From CAVTHW01 sp963734625 (GTDB taxonomy: Bacteria; Acidobacteriota; Terriglobia; Bryobacterales; Bryobacteraceae): a stretch of DNA of 64,000 nt. Each line of letters begins with the position of its first letter. Position 1 is the first letter of the stretch. The stretch is from positions 62,001-126,000 of the forward strand of contig CAVTHW010000018.1 of assembly GCA_963734625.1 (NCBI GenBank), in the 5' to 3' direction. Under the pieces are notes generated by a model, which had not been told where the DNA came from, did not search any database, and saw nothing but the letters and a program-made list of their open reading frames with translations. Below are positions 27,512 through 35,803 of the stretch, piece after piece. Both the position numbers and the translations under genes were made by a program.

Positions 27512-27872
27512 GCTCTCGGTGGAAGACACCTTCGCCGCCGGACACGCCCTGCGCGGCTACCGGGGCAAGTGCGAGAAGGTGCACGGGCACAACTACAAAG
27601 TCCTGGTGACGATCGAGGGCCAGGAATTGGACCCGGCCGGCCTACTGCTGGATTTCAGCGATGTCAAGAGCTTGCTGCGCGCCGTCATGGAGCGGCTCGA
27701 CCACGAGTTTCTGAACGACGTTCCGCCCTTCGACGTCCTGAATCCCTCGGCCGAGAACATGGCCAAGTACTTCTTCGAAGAGATTGGCAAGGGTATCCCC
27801 GCCGGGCGCACGCGCGTCGCCAGCGTGAAGGTCTGGGAGACCGACACCTCTTCGGCGACCTACCGTCCCTAA
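27504..27872 (+). CDS. queD: 6-carboxytetrahydropterin synthase
   Basis: A 122-residue enzyme of the 6-pyruvoyltetrahydropterin synthase family; QueD makes carboxytetrahydropterin for queuosine synthesis. The zinc ligands are H14 (AAGHAL), H27 and H29 (KVHGHNYK), with catalytic Cys23 in RGKCEKVHG. DFSDVKSLLRAVMERLDHEFLND and PSAENMAKYFFEEI are family blocks, and SVKVWETDTSSATY closes the fold. It starts inside the helicase gene (8-base overlap) and ends against the convergent pterin dehydratase gene. A role in pterin metabolism other than queuosine is possible given that neighbour. Confidence 0.92.
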   Translation: MFELSVEDTFAAGHALRGYRGKCEKVHGHNYKVLVTIEGQELDPAGLLLDFSDVKSLLRAVMERLDHEFLNDVPPFDVLNPSAENMAKYFFEEIGKGIPAGRTRVASVKVWETDTSSATYRP

Positions 27873-28216
27873 CGAGACTGCACTTGGTCGATCTTCGCGG
27901 CCAGGATGAAGTCGCTCTCCGTGAGCCCTTCGATCTTGTGCGTGAAGATCTTAACCTCGACCGAGCCCCAAGACAGCGCCAGGTCCGGATGATGGCCCTG
28001 ATCTTCGGCCACCTCGCCTGCTCGATTCACAAAATCCAGCGCCTTGCGGAAATCCGGGAAAAGGAAAGTCCTTTGGAGGTGGTGACCCTCGACGACCTTC
28101 CAATCGGGCAGCTGAGCGGAGAGGCGCTGCAGTTCCTCTCCCTTCAGGGGCGGCACGCCGCCCTTGCACGGCACGCATTTCTTGTCAGCAAGACTTCCTG
28201 CTCCAGATCCAGCCAT
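27869..28216 (-). CDS. 4a-hydroxytetrahydrobiopterin dehydratase
   Basis: A pterin-4a-carbinolamine dehydratase (PCD/PhhB/DCoH family) of about 115 residues. The signature EDQGHHPDLALSWGSVEVKI contains the paired histidines of the active site, followed by FTHKIEGLTESDF. PCD recycles pterin cofactor after aromatic amino acid hydroxylation, and stand-alone copies also occur with molybdopterin enzymes. It converges on queD with a 4-base overlap. No phenylalanine hydroxylase is in the window. The N-terminal stretch ADKKCVPCKGG is common in bacterial members. Confidence 0.92.
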   Translation of the reverse strand: MAGSGAGSLADKKCVPCKGGVPPLKGEELQRLSAQLPDWKVVEGHHLQRTFLFPDFRKALDFVNRAGEVAEDQGHHPDLALSWGSVEVKIFTHKIEGLTESDFILAAKIDQVQSR

Positions 28217-28305
28217 ACGTCCCCCTTTCTAAGTTCCGCCAAGTAAGCCCGCAACCCTCGCCTGTAGAGTACTTCTCCAGGAGGAACGAGTCAACGGCCT
28301 GGTGT

Positions 28306-29532
28306 CTATCTCCAGGCTGCTTTGCGACGGTTCAAGGCGAACTGGGAGCCGGCGCGTTTCGGCGAATCGACCCGCAAGCGAATCACGTTGGCGGCCGGTT
28401 TCTCCTCGCGCGGAAGATCGGGGGCGACTTCACGAGGCGTGAGGCGAACGTTCAGTTCGCGCTCGATGCGGCGGATTTCGCCGCGTTCGCCGCGCGTGCT
28501 GAAGGTGGAGGCGGTGCCCCAGGCGCCGGCGCGGCCGGTGCGCCCGACGCGGTGAATGAAATCCCCCGGCACTTGCGGAAGATCGTAATTCACAACATGG
28601 GCGATGCCTTCGACGTGGATACCGCGGGCAGCCACGTCGGTGGCCACCAGGATACGATACTGTCCGTCCTTGAATCCGTTCAGGGCCTGGTTGCGCTGGC
28701 TCTGGGTGCGGCCGCCGTGGATGCGCGCGGCCTTCACGCCGTTGCGGGCCAGGTTCTTCGCCAGACGGTCGGTGCCGTGCTTGGTGCGGGCGAACACGAG
28801 AAACGTTCCCGGCTCTCGCCCTATCAGGCTGGTGAGCAGGCTGAGCTTGCGGTCCGACTCGACTTCGTACAGGTGCAGGTTGACCTGCTCGGCGGGTTTG
28901 GTGGCCGGCCCGATGGCTACGCGGACCGGATTGCGCACGTGCGCCTGGATCAGATGCGCCACCGACTGTTCAATGGTGGCCGAAAAAAGCAGGGTCTGAC
29001 GCGCGGCCGGCACGGCCTTCAGAATGAGGCGAAGAGAGGGCAGGAAACCCATATCGAGCATGCGGTCGCCTTCGTCCAGAACGAAGAACTGCACGCCGCC
29101 AAGGTTGACTAAACGGCGGTCCAGGAAGTCGCACAGGCGGCCGGGCGTCGCGATCAGAACCTGAGCGCCTTGCCGGATGGCCCGCAGTTGGTTGGATTCG
29201 CTCATGCCTCCTACCACCACGGCGGCCTGGACGCCCATGCCGTCGGCGATCTGGGTGAACGACACGTGGGTCTGGATGGCAAGTTCGCGGGTGGGGCTGA
29301 GGATCACGGCTTTGATGCTGCCCTTGCCGTGTCCGTCCGCCAGCGATTGCAGCAGCGGCAAGAGAAACGCCAGGGTCTTGCCCGTTCCGGTTTGCGCCGT
29401 GGCCACTACGTCCTGGCCGGCGAGCGCCGGCGGGATCGCCTGGGCCTGCACGGGGGTCATTTGGACAAAGCGCTGCTTTGTCAGGTTGCTCTGCAAGCGA
29501 GAGCATAGAGAGAGTTCAGAGAAATTTATCAT
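28306..29532 (-). CDS. rhlE: DEAD-box RNA helicase, RhlE type
   Basis: A 408-residue ATP-dependent RNA helicase. Motifs in order: Q motif region FVQMTPVQAQAIPP, Walker A AQTGTGKT, PTRELAIQ, TPGRLCDFL, Walker B VLDEGDRMLDMGF, SAT, VFARTKHGTDRL, ATDVAARGIHVEG and HRVGRTGRAG. Motif II reads DEGD and not DEAD, an unusual change at its third position. The C-terminal extension is short and basic (SPKRAGSQFALNRRKAAWR). It likely helps ribosome assembly or RNA decay. Its upstream region contains REP-like hairpins. Confidence 0.93.
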   Translation of the reverse strand: MINFSELSLCSRLQSNLTKQRFVQMTPVQAQAIPPALAGQDVVATAQTGTGKTLAFLLPLLQSLADGHGKGSIKAVILSPTRELAIQTHVSFTQIADGMGVQAAVVVGGMSESNQLRAIRQGAQVLIATPGRLCDFLDRRLVNLGGVQFFVLDEGDRMLDMGFLPSLRLILKAVPAARQTLLFSATIEQSVAHLIQAHVRNPVRVAIGPATKPAEQVNLHLYEVESDRKLSLLTSLIGREPGTFLVFARTKHGTDRLAKNLARNGVKAARIHGGRTQSQRNQALNGFKDGQYRILVATDVAARGIHVEGIAHVVNYDLPQVPGDFIHRVGRTGRAGAWGTASTFSTRGERGEIRRIERELNVRLTPREVAPDLPREEKPAANVIRLRVDSPKRAGSQFALNRRKAAWR

Positions 29533-29962
29533 TCAGAATATTTTTGGGAAGAAGAATCAGCTAGCCGGCTACTGCGGGAGGTTTTGCGGATCGGCTTCCA
29601 GTCTTCTATCAGGATAGCGCACTTCCGCCGCGCATGCTCGCGTGAGGTGCGCGACACAAAAAAAGACAGAGTGCCGACGTGGGGTCAGGCTTTCAGCCTG
29701 CCGCGGGCTTTTGAGACGGCGATTTTTCGGGCTGTTGCGAGACGCCGGGCAGAAGCCCGGCGGCAGCCAGAAATGGCTGCCCCACAAGCACGCCGGCGAT
29801 TCCAGTTTTTGTCGGGCACCCCTCGCGTATTGCGGAAAGACTTCACGCAAAGGGGCCCGTCGAAGGCGTTATCGTAGATAGTCCAAATTGTGGGTCATCG
29901 ACCCATGGGCTCAAGTGGAGCCGCCAAGCGCTATCTCGCTGATTTGGGGGATAATCGATGGG
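29533..29962. other. Gene-free divergent region with REP-like hairpins
   Basis: No convincing gene lies between rhlE (minus) and the phosphotriesterase-like gene (plus). It holds a hairpin around 29691-29702 (CAGGC-TTTCA-GCCTG) and the double hairpin at 29744-29781. Both genes must take their promoters from this stretch; I found no clear -35/-10 pair. Confidence 0.5.
29744..29781. repeat. REP-like double hairpin, copy 2
   Basis: GCCGGGC (29744-29750), AGAA, GCCCGGC (29755-29761), then GGCAGCC (29762-29768) and GGCTGCC (29775-29781). This is the reverse complement of the element at 292-328 with the same order of palindromes and near-identical loops. Confidence 0.75.
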
Positions 29963-30967
29963 ATGCGAAGACGGGACTTTCTCGCAACGCTGCCTGTGCT
30001 GCCGCCGCTTCGCGGCGCCCGGACGAGGGTGAGGGACGAGGGCAAAGTCATCTCTGTGCTAGGTCCCAGGGCGCCGTCGGATCTAGGTACGATGCTGCCG
30101 CACGAGCACATCATGTCCACGTTCGGCGCCGAACCGACGGACAGGCCGGACTACAACACCGCGGACTTGCTGCGGACGGTGGTCCCCTATCTGAGCTCGC
30201 TGAAGAAGCAGGGTTGCACCGCGATTGCCGACTGTACGGCGGCGCAATTCGGCCGGGCTCCGGACCTGCTGCGCTCCATTTCCCGCAAGACCGGCATGCA
30301 CATTCTGACGAATACCGGGTACTACGGGGCGGCGAAGGACCGCTATGTTCCGCCTCACGCGGTCCAGGAGACGGCCGGCCAGTTGGCGGCACGCTGGCTG
30401 GGGGAGTGGCGCGACGGCATCGATGGAACCGGCGTGCGGCCCGGTTTCCTGAAGATCGGCGTCGATGCGGGACCGCTTTCGCCGGTAGACAAGAAGCTGG
30501 TGCAGGCGGCTGCCCGCACGCACCTTGGGAGCGGGCTGGCGATTGCGGTTCACACCGGCGATAACTCCGAGGCAGTCCAGGAACAGCTCGCGCTGCTTCG
30601 CGCCGAAGGCGTGTCGCCGGAAGCCTGGATCTGGGTGCACGCACACGCGGCGACGAACGAGGCGATTCTGAGTTGCGCCGAGCGAGGCGCCTGGATCTCA
30701 TTTGATGGTCTCGGCCTGTCCTCTCTGGACCGGCACCTGGAACTGGTTCGGATGATGAAGCGCGCCGGCAGACTGGCGCAAGTGCTGCTATCTCACGATG
30801 GCGACCTATTCCCGGTACCTGGCAGCAAACCGCGGCCCTTCGAGGCGCTGTTTACGCACTTCATTCCGAAGCTGCGCCAGGAAGGCTTTACGCAGCGGGA
30901 AATCCAAGGCCTGGTCGCCGGGAACCCGCAGCGGGCGTTTACAGTTCGGGTCCGAAGACTGGGTTGA
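29963..30967 (+). CDS. Exported phosphotriesterase-family metallohydrolase
   Basis: A 334-residue TIM-barrel amidohydrolase of the phosphotriesterase-related group, which includes lactonases. Metal ligands are visible as HEH in LPHEHIMSTF, the bridging lysine in FLKIGVDAG, His in AVHTGDN and in WVHAHAATN, and Asp in LSHDGDLFP. The leader MRRRDFLATLPVLPPLRGA resembles a twin-arginine signal. The ATG at 29963 is chosen because it gives this leader; a longer frame upstream has no supporting features. GGGGGA lies 11 bases before it. The gene overlaps yqgE by 29 bases tail to tail. The substrate is unknown. Confidence 0.82.
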   Translation: MRRRDFLATLPVLPPLRGARTRVRDEGKVISVLGPRAPSDLGTMLPHEHIMSTFGAEPTDRPDYNTADLLRTVVPYLSSLKKQGCTAIADCTAAQFGRAPDLLRSISRKTGMHILTNTGYYGAAKDRYVPPHAVQETAGQLAARWLGEWRDGIDGTGVRPGFLKIGVDAGPLSPVDKKLVQAAARTHLGSGLAIAVHTGDNSEAVQEQLALLRAEGVSPEAWIWVHAHAATNEAILSCAERGAWISFDGLGLSSLDRHLELVRMMKRAGRLAQVLLSHDGDLFPVPGSKPRPFEALFTHFIPKLRQEGFTQREIQGLVAGNPQRAFTVRVRRLG

Positions 30968-31574
30968 TCCCGGCGCGGAGGCCTTCGAATCGACGGATCA
31001 AACGGGTCCACAAGGATTCGGGCTGGGAATCGAAGACCATCCCCGCCTCCGCGGGCATGACATGCCACCAACCCAATCCGACTTCCATGTCGAGCTGCCC
31101 CGCGCCCCAGCCGGCATAGCCCAAATACACCCGAAGGTCGCTGGGCGGAGTGCCGGCCGCCAGAGTCTTCTCCAACAAAGTCCGCGTCGAGATCAGATGC
31201 ACGCCGGCGATTACATTGGCGCCCTCCGCCGGAGCGCTGGGCGAGCGAAGCAGTGCCAGCGCGCCGGTCATGCCAACCGGACCGCCGAAGTAGACGGGCT
31301 CCTTCCGGTCCTTGGCGGCCTCGATCGCCTTAAGAGCACGTGACAATGGAACGTCGGAAGGCCGATTGATGATCAAGCCCATCGCGCTGGTCTGGTCGTA
31401 GCGAGCCAAGAGGATGACCGTCCTGGCGAAGTTGGGATCAGTCCCGTTTCGGTTCGAAACCAGAAACTGACCCGCGGCAAGCTTCACGCCGCGCCGGGAC
31501 TGGCCGGGCAGAGTCAGTGCACCCGCTACGAGTAGAACCCCCACGGCCGCGATGGAGACCAGACGCGGGAACAT
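30939..31574 (-). CDS. YqgE/AlgH-family protein with signal peptide
   Basis: A 211-residue UPF0301 (YqgE/AlgH) protein. Family blocks are GQFLVSNRNGTDPNFARTVI, GLIINRPSDVPLSRAL, VYFGGPVG, and LGYAGWGAGQLDMEVGLGWWHV. Unlike the typical cytosolic members, it begins with a hydrophobic leader (SIAAVGVLLVAGALTLPGQ), so it is probably exported. Function of the family is not firmly known; AlgH was linked to alginate regulation. It overlaps the phosphotriesterase-like gene by 29 bases at their 3-prime ends. Confidence 0.85.
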   Translation of the reverse strand: MFPRLVSIAAVGVLLVAGALTLPGQSRRGVKLAAGQFLVSNRNGTDPNFARTVILLARYDQTSAMGLIINRPSDVPLSRALKAIEAAKDRKEPVYFGGPVGMTGALALLRSPSAPAEGANVIAGVHLISTRTLLEKTLAAGTPPSDLRVYLGYAGWGAGQLDMEVGLGWWHVMPAEAGMVFDSQPESLWTRLIRRFEGLRAGINPVFGPEL

Positions 31575-31618
31575 GCTGCCGATTTTCCCACTTCTGCGCC
31601 GCGCGTGGGACGGCGACG

Positions 31619-32314
31619 CTACATGTGGTCTCTGAGTTGGGAGAATCGCTCCAGCACCAGCAGACGGCCGTCCGCGTTGCGCACTTCCTCGCGCTCCAGG
31701 GTCCAGGTATGGGCGTGGGGGATGAAGATGGCATTCAGGCCGGCTTCCAGGGCCGGGTTCACGTCCGACTTGGGCGAATTCCCAATCATCCAGGCGCGGG
31801 CGGGATCCAGGCCCAGTTCCGCCACCAGTTGGCGATAGGCCGGCGCGTCCTTCTCTTTGACGATGGCGGTATGGCGGAAGTAGGGGCCCAGGCCCGAACG
31901 GTCGAGCTTCAGCTTCTGCTCCTCGGGATGTCCCTTGGTGAAAAGGATCAGGTCATGCCGCGGGTTGAGGTATTGAAGAGTCTCCTCGACTCCATCAATG
32001 ATCCGCATGGGGTGATGGAGGAGGCGCGCGCCGAGATCCATGATCCGCTCCAGGTCCTCTTCTAGAATTTCACGCTCCGCCAGGTGCAGGTAGCACTGGC
32101 GGAGATTGCGCGCGAAATTCCGGGAGCCGTAGCCGTGCAGCTTGTTGTTGACGGACTCGATCTCGTCGAGCACGCCGCGGACCTCGGCCGCGGAGAGCCT
32201 GGAGTGGTCCAGAAAGCCGACGAACTCATCGAAGGCCCGCTCGAAGTAGACGTTGTTTTCCCAGAGGGTGTCGTCGGCGTCGACAATCAGGTGCAGGCGC
32301 ATATGCGCTACCAT
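31619..32314 (-). CDS. HAD-family hydrolase
   Basis: A 231-residue haloacid-dehalogenase-type phosphatase. Motif I is IVDADDTLWEN (nucleophile Asp), motif II LILFTKGH, the lysine of motif III lies in AIVKEKDAPAY, and motif IV is GNSPKSDVNPALEAG. A helical cap lies between motifs I and II (about residues 25-100). GAGGAAG precedes the ATG at 32314; the ATG at 32302 (MRLHLIV) is an alternative. The substrate is unknown. The gene is divergent from shikimate kinase, only 26 bases apart. Confidence 0.85.
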   Translation of the reverse strand: MVAHMRLHLIVDADDTLWENNVYFERAFDEFVGFLDHSRLSAAEVRGVLDEIESVNNKLHGYGSRNFARNLRQCYLHLAEREILEEDLERIMDLGARLLHHPMRIIDGVEETLQYLNPRHDLILFTKGHPEEQKLKLDRSGLGPYFRHTAIVKEKDAPAYRQLVAELGLDPARAWMIGNSPKSDVNPALEAGLNAIFIPHAHTWTLEREEVRNADGRLLVLERFSQLRDHM

Positions 32315-32340
32315 TATGGCTTCCTCTCAGAGCGGGCAGG

Positions 32341-32868
32341 ATGATCTCAAAACTGAAATGCACCCCTGGGATTTACCTGGTGGGGTTCATGGGCTGCGGC
32401 AAGACCGTGATCGGCGACAGGCTCGCCGAACGGCTGGGCTGGAGCTTCGCCGACCTGGACACGGACGTTGAGCGGGAGCAGAAGACGACCATCAGCGAGA
32501 TCTTCGACTTGCGCGGCGAGGAGGAGTTCCGCAGGCTGGAGACGGATGCGCTGCGCCAGCGGGTCCGCATGATTCAGTCCGGCAGGCCGATGGTGGTGGC
32601 CCTGGGTGGCGGGGCATTCGGACAGACGCGCAACTTCGATCTGATCGAGAACAACGGCGTCAGCATCTGGCTGGACTGCCCGCTGGAGAAGATTCGCCGC
32701 CGCCTGGAAGGCTGCACCCACCGCCCGCTTGCGCGCGATCCGGTGAAGCTCGAAATCCTCTACTATACCCGCCAGGAAAGCTATGCTCGCGCCGACCACC
32801 GCATCGAAATCGCCGGCGACGAGCCGGAGCTGGTTGTGGAAACCGTCCTGAAGCTGCCGCTGTTCTGA
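32341..32868 (+). CDS. aroK: Shikimate kinase
   Basis: It phosphorylates shikimate in the aromatic amino acid pathway. Walker A is GFMGCGKTVIG, the shikimate-binding residues lie in FADLDTDVE and EEEFRRLETDALR, and the glycine motif is VALGGGAF. The lid contains HRPLARDP. Length of 175 residues is normal. GGCAGG precedes the ATG. It is followed 13 bases later by glycerate kinase, so the two are probably co-transcribed although their pathways differ. Confidence 0.93.
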   Translation: MISKLKCTPGIYLVGFMGCGKTVIGDRLAERLGWSFADLDTDVEREQKTTISEIFDLRGEEEFRRLETDALRQRVRMIQSGRPMVVALGGGAFGQTRNFDLIENNGVSIWLDCPLEKIRRRLEGCTHRPLARDPVKLEILYYTRQESYARADHRIEIAGDEPELVVETVLKLPLF

Positions 32869-32881
32869 AGAGGTCCAAGCC

Positions 32882-34216
32882 ATGCCCGCCGGTAAGCTGA
32901 GGAGCCAGGCGCTGAGGATTTTCCGGGCGGCGCTCGACGCCTCCGACCCCGGCCGGGCGATACTCCACCATGTTCGGATCAGCGGCCGATTTCTGATCGC
33001 GGGTGGGCGGCGATACAATCTGGAATCTTTCCAGCGGGTGTTCGTGATCGGCGCTGGAAAGGCCGGGGCGGCCATGGGCCGGACCGTCGAGCGGCTGCTC
33101 GGCTCACGCCTCGAGACGGGGCTCATCAACGTCAAGTACGGCCACGTGGCGAAGCTGCGTCGCATCGAGCTGAACGAGTGCGGACATCCGATTCCAGACG
33201 AGGCCGGAGTGCGGGGAGCCGAGCGGATCGCGCGCATCGCCGAAGGGGCGGCCGCGGAGGATCTGGTCATCTGCCTGATCTCGGGCGGGGCTTCGGCGCT
33301 GCTGCCCGCTCCCGCGCCGCCCGTCACGCTCGAGGAGAAGCGGGCGACGACGCAACTGCTGCTGGCTTCGGGCGCCACGATCCACGAGATCAACGCCGTC
33401 CGGAAGCACATTTCCCGGTTGAAGGGCGGACAACTGGCGCGCCTGGCCTATCCGGCCACGGTGCTGACGCTGCTGCTGTCGGACGTGATCGGCGACGACC
33501 TGGATGTGATCGGCTCGGGTCCGACGGCACCGGATGCGTCCACCTTCGCCTCGGCCCTTGAGGTCGTCGACAAGTATGGCCTGGCGGATCGGGTGCCCGC
33601 GAGCGTCGTGGAAAGGCTGCGGCGGGGCGCTCATGGAGAATTGGACGAGACGCCCAAGCCCGCCGATCCCCTTTTCCGCGGCGTGCGAAACCTTATTGTG
33701 GGCAGCGGCGCGCTGGCGATTCAGGCGGCCGCGGCCAAGGCGCGCGAGTTGGGGTTGAGGCCCCTAGTGCTGTCGACCAGCATCGAGGGGGAGACCCGGG
33801 AGGTGGCGCGGGTCCACGCGGCGATTGCCAGGGAGGTGATCGCACGGGGGCGTCCCGCGCGCCCTCCGCTATGCCTGATCTCCGGCGGGGAGACGACGGT
33901 GACGCTGCGCGGCGGCGGACTGGGAGGCCGGAACCAGGAATTCGTCCTGGCAGCGGCCATGGAATTGGCGGGGGCGCCGAGCGTCGCCATTCTCAGCGGG
34001 GGCACGGACGGAACAGACGGCCCGACGGATGCGGCCGGCGCCATCGCCGATGGCCGCACAGTCTCGAGGGCGCGGGCGGCCGGCATGGAAGCGGCCCGCT
34101 TCCTGGCGGACAACGACTCTTACCACTTCTTCGAGCCGCTGGGAGACCTTCTCATCACCGGTCCGACGAACACCAACGTGATGGACGTTCGGCTGATTCT
34201 TGTCGAAATGGGGTAA
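32882..34216 (+). CDS. Glycerate 2-kinase (DUF4147/MOFRL type)
   Basis: A 444-residue kinase forming 2-phosphoglycerate from D-glycerate, of the MOFRL-domain class. Key blocks are VIGAGKAGAAMGRTVE, CLISGGASALLPAP, INAVRKHISRLKGGQLA, VTLRGGGLGGRNQEFVLAAA and GGTDGTDGPTDAAGA. The C-terminal MOFRL domain covers about residues 330-440. It links glyoxylate or sugar-acid breakdown to glycolysis. It follows aroK. A small inverted repeat spans its stop codon. Confidence 0.93.
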   Translation: MPAGKLRSQALRIFRAALDASDPGRAILHHVRISGRFLIAGGRRYNLESFQRVFVIGAGKAGAAMGRTVERLLGSRLETGLINVKYGHVAKLRRIELNECGHPIPDEAGVRGAERIARIAEGAAAEDLVICLISGGASALLPAPAPPVTLEEKRATTQLLLASGATIHEINAVRKHISRLKGGQLARLAYPATVLTLLLSDVIGDDLDVIGSGPTAPDASTFASALEVVDKYGLADRVPASVVERLRRGAHGELDETPKPADPLFRGVRNLIVGSGALAIQAAAAKARELGLRPLVLSTSIEGETREVARVHAAIAREVIARGRPARPPLCLISGGETTVTLRGGGLGGRNQEFVLAAAMELAGAPSVAILSGGTDGTDGPTDAAGAIADGRTVSRARAAGMEAARFLADNDSYHFFEPLGDLLITGPTNTNVMDVRLILVEMG

Positions 34217-34235
34217 TTTGGTACTGTCCCCATTT
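34206..34235. repeat. Inverted repeat at convergent gene ends
   Basis: AAATGGGG (34206-34213) and CCCCATTT (34228-34235) flank TAATTTGGTACTGT. It covers the glycerate kinase stop and adjoins the DUF4097 gene stop, so it may serve as a bidirectional terminator. TTTGGTACTGTCCCC also resembles motifs seen around REP-associated transposase remnants, but no transposase is present. Confidence 0.45.
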
Positions 34236-34238
34236 AAG

Positions 34239-35588
34239 CTACTGCTTGCGCAGATCGATTTTCCCCATGTCGGTGTTGATAGTGATGGCGGGCCCCTGAC
34301 CGGTCGAACCGGTTATGGTGGCGCCGCCCCCTTGCGCGTTGACGCGGACCGAGTCGCTGAAGGCGCTGGTCACCTCGCCCCGGCGGGTCGCACCGGTTAT
34401 CTCGAACTTGGCGTCGGGCGGCAGGGTGAGGGTAACATCGCCGCTGCGGGTCTTGGCGTCGATTCGCTCTTTGGGGTCGCGCCTGGGCGAGAGAGCGACA
34501 TCCCCCCGATCGAGGCTGACCTCTACCGGTCCCTGGAAATCCGAGAGCTGCACGTCTCTGCTCCGGGCGACGATCCGGATTGGGCCCACGAGGTTGTCGG
34601 AAGTGAGGGAGCCCAGATCCATGTGGAATTGGCCGGGCAGCCGCTCAATCCGCAAATCCGTGACGCCGCTCTTGAACACCACTGGTTTGGCTAGATTGCG
34701 GAACTGGAAGTCGCCGGAGTACACGCCGTCGATGGTGACATCGCCGCCGATATTCTCCAGCTCCAGGTCCCTGCCCTTTCCAGTTACCTCGACCTTGCCT
34801 TTGACGTTGACAGCCCGGACCATACTGCTGTTCCGGAGGCTGACGCGAACATCGCCGCCGACGTCTTGCAGCCGCACCGCGGCGTTATCGCTGCTGATAT
34901 CGACGCTGCCCGCCAGGTTCACGACGTCGAGGTCGCCGTTGCGGCCCCGGGTTTGAATGCTGACGCCCCGCGGAACTGTCACTTCCAGGTCCGTCGAGAC
35001 GCCGAACTGCTGCGCACTGCTGTCCTGGTTGGTTCGGACAATTACATCTTCGCCCTGGGAGACGATCTCAACGGAAGTCCGCTGGTTAGCGGTATCGGCC
35101 TCCGACTGGCGGACGGCCCGAACAGTCTGCCTCCCGCCGACCTTAATCTCCTCGGCGTCCGCTCCAACCACCCGGACGTTGCCGCGCAGGTTTTGGATGA
35201 TCACGCGCGCGGCCTTGACCGGCTGGCGCTGCTCGGGGATCGGGTAATCATATGACTCGCCGAACAGTTCCATCCCAAAGTCGCCCATCACCACGCGCGG
35301 CAGCCGCGGATTCCGTTCGTGGACGAAAAAGATTGAGGCGCCGATCAGGCAGAGAAATACAATCAGGGTCCATTCCCCGCCGGAGACTCCGCGGGAAGGA
35401 AGCGGCCGCGAGGTGAACCTCCAGTACAGGATCTCCACGATTCGCAGCAGCCCCCAAGCGATCAACAGGTACGGCCAATAGGTTGCGATCTGAGCGAACG
35501 ATACCCAGTCCGGGTGCAGGTTCCTCAAGAGGAAGAAGATTCCTATGAGGACCAGCAAGAGCGGCCCTATGAGCGAGTGGCGTCTCAT
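34239..35588 (-). CDS. Membrane-anchored DUF4097 beta-helix protein
   Basis: A 449-residue protein. The N-terminal third has three to four membrane helices (LIGPLLLVLIGIFFLLRNLH, YWPYLLIAWGLLRIVEILYW, WTLIVFLCLIGASIFFV), similar to DUF5668/LiaF modules. The rest is a run of short repeats of the DUF4097 type (RNGDLDVVNLAGSVDIS, GDVRVSLRNSSMVRAVNV, TRSGDVTLTLPPDAKFEI), expected to form a right-handed beta-helix outside the membrane. It is the last gene of the sigma operon at 34239-37711 and overlaps its neighbour by ATGA. A role in sensing or sealing the envelope is inferred from that context. Confidence 0.8.
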   Translation of the reverse strand: MRRHSLIGPLLLVLIGIFFLLRNLHPDWVSFAQIATYWPYLLIAWGLLRIVEILYWRFTSRPLPSRGVSGGEWTLIVFLCLIGASIFFVHERNPRLPRVVMGDFGMELFGESYDYPIPEQRQPVKAARVIIQNLRGNVRVVGADAEEIKVGGRQTVRAVRQSEADTANQRTSVEIVSQGEDVIVRTNQDSSAQQFGVSTDLEVTVPRGVSIQTRGRNGDLDVVNLAGSVDISSDNAAVRLQDVGGDVRVSLRNSSMVRAVNVKGKVEVTGKGRDLELENIGGDVTIDGVYSGDFQFRNLAKPVVFKSGVTDLRIERLPGQFHMDLGSLTSDNLVGPIRIVARSRDVQLSDFQGPVEVSLDRGDVALSPRRDPKERIDAKTRSGDVTLTLPPDAKFEITGATRRGEVTSAFSDSVRVNAQGGGATITGSTGQGPAITINTDMGKIDLRKQ

Positions 35589-35803
35589 GAGGAAACCCCC
35601 GGAGGCATGTTTGGATCGGCAGGCCGGGTCCCGCCGGCGACCCGCTCCAAAAGCTTGAGCACGCCGAACAGGATCAGCAACACGGGCCAGGTGCGCGAGA
35701 AACCGTACTGGGTGGACTGCTCCATGAGGAACAGCACTCCGATGGCGATCAAGATGACCGGCCCGCGAACCGCAGCAATCAGCGAAGCGCTACTGCCGTT
35801 CAT
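35585..35803 (-). CDS. Small DUF5668-type membrane protein
   Basis: A 72-residue protein with two hydrophobic segments (AVRGPVILIAIGVLFLMEQ and WPVLLILFGVLKLLERV). The pattern P-V-hydrophobic-I-G-hydrophobic-FL and WPV-LILFG is the DUF5668/LiaI-LiaF membrane signature, also present in the genes on both sides. It overlaps the upstream B-box gene by 14 bases and the downstream DUF4097 gene by 4. Probably part of a membrane complex with them. Confidence 0.8.
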   Translation of the reverse strand: MNGSSASLIAAVRGPVILIAIGVLFLMEQSTQYGFSRTWPVLLILFGVLKLLERVAGGTRPADPNMPPGVSS

